From NCBI GenBank assembly GCA_017610245.1, contig JAFCCK010000056.1:1-6336 (forward strand): 6,336 nucleotides of DNA, in the 5' to 3' direction. The notes under the pieces were generated by a model. That model had not been told where the DNA came from and made no database searches. It was given only the letters and a program-made list of their open reading frames with translations. The translations under genes and the position numbers were made by a program. The stretch's first letter is position 1; the number at the start of each line of letters is the position of its first letter. The stretch is from Candidatus Iainarchaeum sp. GTDB lineage: Archaea; Iainarchaeota; Iainarchaeia; Iainarchaeales; GCA-2688035. Shown here in pieces: positions 1 through 4,717 of the stretch.

Positions 1-367
1 ATTCGTCAATAATGAAATCCTTTCGCAGCACTGGGAGCTGTGAAACCTCTTTAACTTCATTAATAAACGCGCTGCTCCCTTGGAAGAATTTTTCGTCGGT
101 AATCACAGAAATTGCCTGGGCATGGGAATTGTAAATTGAGGCAATCTGTCTCACATCAAAATCCTGGCGCAGCAGCCCTGCCGATGGAGAGGCCTTTTTT
201 ATTTCTGCAATCAAATTAATTGGGTGCTTCTTTGATTCGAGCGCCTGCTTGAAATTCCTTTCTGCGGGCTTCGCTTCCTTTTTGAGCTCTCCCAATGGCT
301 TTTCTTTTTTGCGCGCAGCAACCTCTTTCTCCTTTGCCTCAATAATGTCCCTGATAATGCCCTTCAT
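1..367 (-). CDS. trpC: Indole-3-glycerol phosphate synthase, N-terminal part (cut by window edge)
   Basis: TrpC closes the indole ring of 1-(o-carboxyphenylamino)-1-deoxyribulose 5-phosphate to give indole-3-glycerol phosphate, a cytoplasmic TIM-barrel step of tryptophan synthesis. The first 122 residues are visible; the gene runs off the left edge. An N-terminal helix rich in K/E (residues 8-45) precedes the first barrel strand. The strand carries the family motif IAEIKKASPS (53-62), with Glu55 and Lys57 at the positions of the catalytic/substrate-binding Glu and Lys. The motif LRKDFIID (114-121) supplies the second conserved Lys (Lys116), the general acid in characterised enzymes. I chose the ATG at 367 because it overlaps the stop of the upstream methyltransferase-like gene by ATGA, as at every other junction of this operon. 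An in-frame ATG nine codons earlier (394) would need a longer overlap. No Trp residue is present in the visible part. Confidence 0.93.
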   Translation of the reverse strand, partial: MKGIIRDIIEAKEKEVAARKKEKPLGELKKEAKPAERNFKQALESKKHPINLIAEIKKASPSAGLLRQDFDVRQIASIYNSHAQAISVITDEKFFQGSSAFINEVKEVSQLPVLRKDFIIDE

Positions 368-921
368 GCCCTTCGCCCCTTTCGGTTTGCACATACTATT
401 CTTATCATTTCGACTCCATCCTCTAATCTTACTCTCATATGATGAGTTTTGATTTCTGCCGGACTGGGCGGCCTTGCGGAAACATTCTTTTCGCCGAAAA
501 ATTTTCTAAGCTGCGGCAAATAGAATTTGGCCATGGTCTTCTCGGTGGTAATGTAAAACCTGCCATTTGGGACAAGGACACGCCTGACCTGCCTCAAAAA
601 AGCCCGCGGAATAGGTTTCTCTGGATTTACCTTAAGCTGCCTTTTTTCAAGTTTTTTTAAAATCATGTGAGAAAGCAAGAAATCCGTGTTGATTATTTTA
701 ACGCTCGAATCAGGCCTTCTCTTCAAATCAGGCATTGCTTTTTTCCGGATTGCATTGATGGTACTAGATCTCCTTCTTGGCGTGGCCTTATCAACTGCCT
801 CAAACCTCTTTTTAGGGTGCCTGAAAGCAAGGTCTGCAACCCTTTCAGGAATCTTTCCCGCGCCCAGGTCAACCAGTGTAACAATCTCCTTCGGCTTTTT
901 TGGGGACTTTCTCAGCCTCAT
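364..921 (-). CDS. Small class I SAM-dependent methyltransferase-like protein within the trp operon
   Basis: This is a 185-residue protein with a Rossmann methyltransferase outline. Motif I is VDLGAGKIPE (17-26), an acidic strand-2 end is FEAVDK (40-45), a motif-III-like segment is IINTDFL (76-82), and RRVLVPNGRFYITTE (113-127) matches the usual helix, Gly-turn and strand 5. It is very basic, with Lys/Arg-rich stretches at both ends, which would suit an RNA- or ribosome-associated substrate (inference). I recognise no specific family. A TrmB-like tRNA methyltransferase is conceivable from motif I, but I do not see the TrmB substrate motif. The ATG at 921 overlaps the trpD stop as ATGA, with a strong GGAGGGG ribosome binding site about 10 bases upstream, and its own stop overlaps the trpC start. 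It is therefore co-translated with tryptophan enzymes but is not a known pathway step. It contains no Trp. Confidence 0.8.
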   Translation of the reverse strand: MRLRKSPKKPKEIVTLVDLGAGKIPERVADLAFRHPKKRFEAVDKATPRRRSSTINAIRKKAMPDLKRRPDSSVKIINTDFLLSHMILKKLEKRQLKVNPEKPIPRAFLRQVRRVLVPNGRFYITTEKTMAKFYLPQLRKFFGEKNVSARPPSPAEIKTHHMRVRLEDGVEMIRIVCANRKGRRA

Positions 922-1934
922 CTATTGCTCCCCTCCACAAGCTGCTGCAGTTTGCCCAGGGCGTTTCCGGAACCAATGCTCTCCCTTGCCTTCGCAATGC
1001 CCTCTTCAATGCTTTCAGCCTTCCCGTTTGCATAGATTGCCGCCCCTGCATTCAGCAGCACAACATCGCGCTTTGCTCCCTTTTCTTTCCTCTCCAAAAT
1101 TGCCCTCATGATTGCTGCTGATTGGTCAACGTTTTCTACTGCAAGTTGCTGCTCGCTGCAAGGCGCGAAACCAAATTGTTCTGGGGAAATTTCATATTGC
1201 TGCACGCTGCTGCCTTTTACCTCAAACACTGTTGTGGAATCACATAGGGAAATTTCATCAAAGCCGTCATTGCCATGCACTACCAACGCGTGCTCTGTTC
1301 CCAAATCAGCCAGAACTTGCGCCAGCTTTTCAGCAAGCCCTGCATCAAAAACCCCAAGCAGATAAGTTTGCGCATTTGCAGGGTTTGTAATTGGCCCAAG
1401 GATGTTGAAAATTGTTCTAATGCCAAGCTGCTTTCGCGCGGGCATTGCATAGCGCATTGCAGGATGGTGGCACGGCGCAAATAAAAATGCAATGCCAATT
1501 TTTTCAATCATTGCCGCATTTTGTTCATTGCTGCACTCGAGCTTTACTCCCAGCTTTTCCAGAACATCTGCTGCCCCGCACTTGCTTGTTATTGAGCGGT
1601 TGCCGTGTTTTGCTACATAACAGCCAGCCCCTGCTGCAACAATCGCAGCAGCAGTGCTAATATTGAAAGTGTGTTTCTTATCGCCGCCAGTTCCCACTAC
1701 ATCAAGCAGGGGAGCATCAACTTTTGGTTTCACTTCTGCAACTACAGCGCGCATGGATTCTGCCGCTCCCACTATTTCATCAACTGTTTCTCCCTTCTCG
1801 GCAAGGGCCTTGAGCAGCTCTGCAATCTTTTCTGTTGGGGCCTTTCCTGACATTATTTCGTCAAAAACCTCTTTTGCCTGCTCCCTTGAAAGGGATGCTC
1901 CCTTGGAAACCTGTTCAATTGCAGAATCAATCAT
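918..1934 (-). CDS. trpD: Anthranilate phosphoribosyltransferase
   Basis: TrpD transfers phosphoribose from PRPP to anthranilate, the second committed step of tryptophan synthesis. The protein has 338 residues, the normal family length. An N-terminal helical domain (about 1-70) is followed by the PRPP-binding loop GTGGD (81-85), NIST (91-94), KHGNR (109-113), the anthranilate-site region ARKQLGIRT (166-174) and the metal-binding FDE (225-227). After GTGGD the sequence reads KKHTFNIST where the family commonly has G-x-x-TFNIST, a small variation near the pyrophosphate. The ATG at 1934 overlaps the trpG stop by ATGA, and GGTGGG lies just upstream with the spacing GGTGGGAAAATG. The C-terminal stop overlaps the methyltransferase-like gene. 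Unlike the enteric enzyme it is not fused to TrpG, and its glycine-loop region looks less enteric than TrpE and TrpG. It contains no Trp residue. Confidence 0.96.
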   Translation of the reverse strand: MIDSAIEQVSKGASLSREQAKEVFDEIMSGKAPTEKIAELLKALAEKGETVDEIVGAAESMRAVVAEVKPKVDAPLLDVVGTGGDKKHTFNISTAAAIVAAGAGCYVAKHGNRSITSKCGAADVLEKLGVKLECSNEQNAAMIEKIGIAFLFAPCHHPAMRYAMPARKQLGIRTIFNILGPITNPANAQTYLLGVFDAGLAEKLAQVLADLGTEHALVVHGNDGFDEISLCDSTTVFEVKGSSVQQYEISPEQFGFAPCSEQQLAVENVDQSAAIMRAILERKEKGAKRDVVLLNAGAAIYANGKAESIEEGIAKARESIGSGNALGKLQQLVEGSNR

Positions 1935-2506
1935 TTTCCCACCATCCTAATCAAATTCTCAATAACCTTTCCCCCTTCGGGAGTTAGGATGCTTTCCGGA
2001 TGGAACTGCACCCCCTCCACAAAATGCTCCTTATGCCTAACCCCCATTACAATTTCCCCTGTGTGGGCACTAATAGCAAGGCACGAAGGAATATTTAAAC
2101 CTGTAAGTGAGTGATAGCGCCCTGCCTTGAATGGGTTTTTTAGACCAGAGAAAATTGTTTTGTTGTCATGCTCAACGCTGGATGGCTTTCCATGCACTGT
2201 TTCCCCGCATTTCCCGACAGTGCCGCCAAACGCTTCTATAATTGCCTGGTGTCCTAAACAGACGCCAAAAATGGGAATTTTTCCAGCAAATTTCTTTATG
2301 ATGGGGATTGAAATTCCCGCTTCCTTGGGGGAGCTAGGCCCAGGGCTGACAACAATTAGCTTTGGCTTGAATTCTGCCACAATTTCTTCAATCTTTTCCA
2401 TTGGGGTGTTGTTCCTGTAGACAAGGACATTGCAGCCGCGCTTTGCAAACTCGTCCACAAGGTTGTAGGTAAAGGAATCAAAGTTATCTATGAATAACAC
2501 ATTCAT
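1931..2506 (-). CDS. trpG: Anthranilate synthase component II, glutamine amidotransferase
   Basis: TrpG hydrolyses glutamine and channels ammonia to TrpE, so that chorismate is converted to anthranilate. The 191-residue protein is a complete class I glutamine amidotransferase. It starts with the typical LFIDNFDSFTYNL (4-16), has SPGPSSP (54-60), the nucleophile elbow GVCLGHQ with Cys83, HGKPS (105-109), RYHSL (130-134), and GVQFHPES with His169 and Glu171 completing the triad. Several stretches (YRNNTP, HGKPSSVEHD, RYHSLTGLNIP) match the enteric TrpG domain as I remember it (YRNHIP, HGKASSIEHD, RYHSLVGSNIP). It overlaps trpE by ATGA at its start and trpD by ATGA at its end. GGGTGGTT lies upstream as ribosome binding site. 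A role in folate synthesis (PabA) is possible for this family, but the operon argues for tryptophan. Confidence 0.96.
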   Translation of the reverse strand: MNVLFIDNFDSFTYNLVDEFAKRGCNVLVYRNNTPMEKIEEIVAEFKPKLIVVSPGPSSPKEAGISIPIIKKFAGKIPIFGVCLGHQAIIEAFGGTVGKCGETVHGKPSSVEHDNKTIFSGLKNPFKAGRYHSLTGLNIPSCLAISAHTGEIVMGVRHKEHFVEGVQFHPESILTPEGGKVIENLIRMVGK

Positions 2507-4113
2507 TTTGAACCACCCTTAGATTGCGCCAGCTGCAGTGCCTCAAGGCATGCCCTTGCCTTGCTCTCGGTTTCCTGAAACTCCCTGCTAGGAACGCTGT
2601 CGTACACAATGCCTGCTCCAGCCCTAATATATGCCCTGCCGCCCTTAAGCCTCATGCTCCTGATTACAATGCAGGAATCAAAGTTCCCATCTGGTGTTAA
2701 GTAGCCGACTGCGCCCCCATAGAAGCCCCTAGCGGTTTTCTCATGTTCCCTTATCAATTCCATTGCTTTGATTTTTGGCGCGCCAGTTAGAGTGCCCATG
2801 TTCATGGAAGCAAGGTATGCATGCAGCGCATCCAGCCCTGGCTTTAGAACACCCCTAACATTGCTGACAAGATGCATCACATGGCTGTATCTTTCAACCA
2901 TATACGGCTTGTCCACTATCCTGCTCCCAGGAACAGAAACTCTTGCTACATCATTGCGCGCCAAATCAACCAGCATTGTGTGTTCCGCCAATTCCTTTTC
3001 ATCCTTTCTCAGCTCATTCTCAAGCCTTAAATCCAAGCGTGCATCCAACTTTCCGTTTACAATCCCGCGTTTTCTTGTCCCAGCAATTGGACGAATTTCC
3101 ACTAGCTTTTGCTTTTCCCCTTCAACCTTCAGGAATGTTTCAGGGCTGCTTCCCAGCAGCGTGCCTTCACTGTTCCTGAAATAGAACATATAGGGTGAGG
3201 GGTTAAGTTGCCGCAACTGCCTGTAAATGTCCAATTCCTCGCAACCATACTTCGCAATTATAGTGCGCGACGGAACTGCTTGGAAAATGTCCCCAGCAAT
3301 AATGTGCTCTTTCATTTTCTCAACGATTTTCTCAAATTCCCCCCTAGGGGTATCAGTCGAAAGCTTTACTGTTGCGCCCTTTGCCATTTTTCCTGCCGGA
3401 ACCTCTTCCCCTAGCTTCTTCTCATAATCCGCGATTGTGAGCATGCACTCTTCATGCAGCTCCTTGCTGTTTTCATCTGTTTTTAGGGCATTTGCAATGA
3501 AAATGAGCTTCTTTGTTTGGTGGTCCATGAGGAAAAGGTTATCAAGGAAAAGCATTTCATAGTCGGGATCTTTCAATTCATCCCTCTTGTTTGGGGGAAG
3601 CTGCTCAAACTGGTCTATAAAATCATAGCTTATCGCGCCAAACAGCCCAGCATAAGGGACAAACGGCTTTTCAGTAGGGGTGAATTTAAATGCAATCGCC
3701 CTGAGAATATCTGCATGGGTTTTCAAAAGCAGCCTCTCCTCCTCAGAAACCATTTTCTTAGGGGGTTTTAATTGCCCGGTAATTTCCTTTTTGCCAGCCT
3801 TAACATTCTCACAGAAGCCGAAATCATCCTTTATGAATTCAAGGAAGCGCTCGCCCACCGGGTTTAACGCGAGAATGGAAAAGCTGCTGCCCTTTCCCTG
3901 CACCCGCAGACAGGGATTCGCACTACCCAAACTTTTCTCACCGTATTTTTTCATGATATCAGCGCTCTCAAGCAGGATGCTGTTTTCTTTCCTGCCGTAA
4001 TCGCTCAGCTTTGCAAAGAATTCAACAGGGCAGTGGCTGCCCAAATTAAGCTCCTTATACACAGGGACTATTGCTCCGATAGGAGCATCTTGAATCTTCT
4101 TCAGGAAATCCAT
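2503..4113 (-). CDS. trpE: Anthranilate synthase component I, enteric-type TrpE
   Basis: TrpE converts chorismate plus TrpG-delivered ammonia to anthranilate. With the start at 4113 it has 536 residues. The N-terminal part carries LLESAD (47-52) and the central part NPSPYMFYF (304-312), the segments that form the tryptophan feedback site in known TrpE, so end-product inhibition is likely. Catalytic motifs follow: IRPIAGTRKRG (340-350), EHTMLVDLARND (377-388), NMGTLTGAPK (438-447), GFYGGAVGY (463-471) and IRAGAGIVYDS (496-506). SMNMGTLTGAPK, DHQTKKL and YSHVMHLVS resemble E. coli TrpE closely. An ATG at 4158 would add 15 lysine-rich residues. I prefer 4113 because GGCGAGAAAATG repeats the spacing of the trpD site GGTGGGAAAATG, and because 4158 has no ribosome binding site and sits five bases after a hairpin. 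The protein contains no Trp. The gene begins 80 bases after tRNA-Trp on the same strand. Confidence 0.96.
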   Translation of the reverse strand: MDFLKKIQDAPIGAIVPVYKELNLGSHCPVEFFAKLSDYGRKENSILLESADIMKKYGEKSLGSANPCLRVQGKGSSFSILALNPVGERFLEFIKDDFGFCENVKAGKKEITGQLKPPKKMVSEEERLLLKTHADILRAIAFKFTPTEKPFVPYAGLFGAISYDFIDQFEQLPPNKRDELKDPDYEMLFLDNLFLMDHQTKKLIFIANALKTDENSKELHEECMLTIADYEKKLGEEVPAGKMAKGATVKLSTDTPRGEFEKIVEKMKEHIIAGDIFQAVPSRTIIAKYGCEELDIYRQLRQLNPSPYMFYFRNSEGTLLGSSPETFLKVEGEKQKLVEIRPIAGTRKRGIVNGKLDARLDLRLENELRKDEKELAEHTMLVDLARNDVARVSVPGSRIVDKPYMVERYSHVMHLVSNVRGVLKPGLDALHAYLASMNMGTLTGAPKIKAMELIREHEKTARGFYGGAVGYLTPDGNFDSCIVIRSMRLKGGRAYIRAGAGIVYDSVPSREFQETESKARACLEALQLAQSKGGSK

Positions 4114-4163
4114 TTTCTCGCCTTTACTTTTTCCTTGAAACTTAGTTTTCTTTTGCATGGCGT

Positions 4164-4188
4164 GCTTTTCTTTTTCTAAAAGAAAAGC
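4164..4188 (-). promoter_or_regulatory. Perfect 11-bp inverted repeat between tRNA-Trp and trpE
   Basis: Arms GCTTTTCTTTT (4164-4174) and AAAAGAAAAGC (4178-4188) pair perfectly around a three-base loop. In the direction of transcription it lies five bases after the tRNA discriminator base and five bases before the first possible trpE ATG. The T-rich arm comes first on the minus-strand RNA, so TTTTCTTTT could also act as an archaeal oligo-T terminator for the tRNA. The hairpin could separately protect or expose the trpE start, or guide tRNA 3' processing. The AT-rich middle (TTTTAGAAA) is also a weak TATA-like match that could start a separate trpE transcript near 4150. The structure is seen directly; its role is inferred. 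Confidence 0.55.
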
Positions 4189-4193
4189 CGCAA

Positions 4194-4266
4194 TGGGGTC
4201 ACGGGGATTTGAACCCCGATATGACGGTCTGGAGCCGCCCGCACTACCAGGTTATGCTATGACCCC
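4194..4266 (-). tRNA. tRNA-Trp (anticodon CCA)
   Basis: A full cloverleaf folds on the minus strand. The acceptor stem is GGGGTCA/TGACCCC, the D stem is GCAT/GTGC around AACCTGGTA, and the anticodon stem is GGCGG/CCGTC with loop CTCCAGA, giving anticodon CCA for tryptophan. The variable loop is a short ATAT, and the T stem is CGGGG/CCCCG with loop TTCAAAT. Discriminator A73 is at 4194, and the 3' CCA is not encoded (TTG follows). There is no intron, whereas many euryarchaeal tRNA-Trp genes carry a large intron holding a C/D box guide RNA. No TATA box is evident at the expected distance for its own promoter, so transcription from the leader promoter near 4447 is plausible. The trp operon follows on the same strand. 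Confidence 0.96.
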
Positions 4267-4285
4267 TGAAGAAAATTTGTTTGCT

Positions 4286-4299
4286 TGCTCCTACGAGCA
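4286..4299 (-). promoter_or_regulatory. Small hairpin holding the leader stop codon in its loop
   Basis: TGCTC (4286-4290) and GAGCA (4295-4299) form a five-base-pair stem with a four-base loop, extendable by a GC pair with one bulged base. On the minus strand the TAG stop of the Trp-codon leader frame lies in the loop, so a ribosome stalled at the Trp codons or released at the stop would affect folding differently. A second possible stem, AGACC (4305-4309) with GGTCT (4328-4332), places the Trp codons in its arm. Short stems like these are weak evidence alone. Confidence 0.3.
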
Positions 4300-4422
4300 G
4301 CGCCAGACCCAAACCCAAAAATGGCTAGGTCTAGAACAAGAAAATTCCGCACTTGCAAGGCTAGTTAAATCAGGAAAAGAGAATTCAGCGAAGCCAAAGT
4401 GAATCGCCTTGCATGCTATCAC
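4291..4422 (-). CDS. Candidate tryptophan-codon leader peptide upstream of tRNA-Trp and trpE
   Basis: A 43-codon frame starts at GTG (4422-4420) and ends at TAG (4293-4291), 24 bases before the tRNA. Residues 36-43 read W-V-W-V-W-R-C-S, with Trp codons at 4317-4315, 4311-4309 and 4305-4303. The 1372 visible residues of the five trp-operon proteins have none. The ending W-R-C-S-stop resembles the E. coli TrpL ending W-W-R-T-S-stop, and the neighbouring TrpE/TrpG are enteric-like. The AT box AATATTTAAA centres 25 bases before the GTG, the leaderless archaeal geometry. No alternative ATG, GTG or TTG lies within the frame. The rest of the peptide is not recognisable. Against it: short GTG-initiated frames arise by chance, the G/T-rich stretch could give TGG codons by accident, and the frame is antisense to nothing that would confirm coding. 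A regulatory peptide is my favoured reading, held modestly. Confidence 0.4.
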   Translation of the reverse strand: MIACKAIHFGFAEFSFPDLTSLASAEFSCSRPSHFWVWVWRCS

Positions 4423-4442
4423 TAAAATAATTGCGTAGAGAA

Positions 4443-4452
4443 AATATTTAAA
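4443..4452. promoter_or_regulatory. Near-palindromic TATA-like box, possibly bidirectional
   Basis: AATATTTAAA reads as TTTAAATATT on the other strand. On the minus strand it centres about 25 bases before the GTG of the Trp-codon leader frame and would start a leader-tRNA-Trp-trp transcript. On the plus strand it is preceded by the purine-rich, BRE-like GAGAAA and would start a transcript near 4473, at the beginning of the decayed reading frame. The plus-strand match is the better archaeal promoter; the minus-strand flank (GATAGC) is a weaker BRE. Confidence 0.45.
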
Positions 4453-4470
4453 GCTATCGGCTGCAGGGCT

Positions 4471-4646
4471 GCTTTTGCCAAAAATCTTTTCAAGGGCATT
4501 GGCGACTATAAAACAGCCCTGCTGTTGTATGCGATTTACGCCGGGAAGATTAATCCCAAGAGAATAGTCAATACCTCAAGAGGAAGGGCATACATGCGGC
4601 TGCTGAGAGACTAGGCAAAAACCTTGAGTTTGGAGCGGATGATTGA
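4471..4646 (+). pseudogene. Decayed short reading frame with a probable one-base frameshift
   Basis: Coding-like sequence reads in one frame from about 4471 (AFAKNLFKGIGDYKTALLLY, then AIYAGKINPKRIV) and continues after about 4568 in the neighbouring frame (QYLKRKGIHAAAERLGKNL, then EFGADD, stop 4644-4646). Joining the frames needs removal of one base around 4568-4569 and gives a smooth basic, helix-forming protein of roughly 58 residues. Without the shift the first frame stops at 4612. No ATG, GTG or TTG start is found at its beginning, although a TATA-like box sits 25 bases upstream, so the 5' end may be lost too. I do not recognise the family. The other possibilities are a sequencing error or two chance open frames. 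This frame and the promoter elements are all that I see between the leader promoter and the AbiE genes. Confidence 0.4.
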
Positions 4647-4660
4647 GGATTTGAAGCTGT
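4639..4660 (+). repeat. Direct repeat, left copy, upstream of the AbiE module
   Basis: This copy shares the core ATGATTRAGGATTTGAAGCT (then R, T) with the copy at 6272-6293, 20 of 22 bases identical. It ends about 25 bases before the TATA-like box of the antitoxin gene. Both copies would translate as M-I-(E/K)-D-L-K-L-stop with different stop codons, so they could be remnants of homologous gene ends, insertion boundaries or shared upstream regulatory sites. Confidence 0.5.
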
Positions 4661-4684
4661 GATGGGAGATGGCAAAAACGAAAG

Positions 4685-4717
4685 TTTTTTAAATTATAAC
4701 ATATATAGTATTATAAT
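4685..4717 (+). promoter_or_regulatory. AbiE promoter with possible self-operator
   Basis: ACGAAAG (BRE-like) precedes TTTTTTAAATTATA (4685-4698), whose core centres about 24 bases before the ATG at 4716, predicting a leaderless transcript. ATTATAA (4693-4699) and TTATAAT (4711-4717) form a seven-base inverted repeat with an 11-base spacer across the promoter and start. AbiEi antitoxins are known to repress their own promoter by binding inverted repeats, so this is a candidate operator. The AT-rich composition makes chance repeats likely. Confidence 0.5.

Noticed and set aside
686..1111. Plus-strand open frame of 141 codons
   Set aside because: It lies antisense to the methyltransferase-like gene and trpD, both of which have clear motifs; the peptide is low-complexity Ser/Leu/Pro and matches nothing.
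2768..3184. Plus-strand open frame of 138 codons inside trpE
   Set aside because: Antisense shadow of the catalytic half of trpE, Ser/Leu/Phe-rich with no motif and no promoter.
4114..4158. ATG at 4158 as the trpE start
   Set aside because: It lacks a ribosome binding site, follows a hairpin by five bases and adds only lysine-rich residues not expected in TrpE; the ATG at 4113 has a site with the same spacing as trpD. It remains possible.
4305..4332. TRP-box (TGTACA-type) repressor sites for a TrpY-like regulator upstream of trpE
   Set aside because: I looked for TGTACA in the interval between the tRNA and the decayed frame and found none; the inverted arms AGACC/GGTCT here are short and different.
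4157..4402. Plus-strand open frame of 81 codons across the tRNA
   Set aside because: Its residues G-S-R-G-F-E-P-R-Y-D-G-L-E-P-P are the well-known artefact of translating the antisense of a tRNA, and the rest is antisense to the leader region.
4659..4715. ATG at 4659 as the antitoxin start
   Set aside because: It lies upstream of the TATA-like box, and the extra 19 residues do not resemble the family; the ATG at 4716 fits leaderless initiation.
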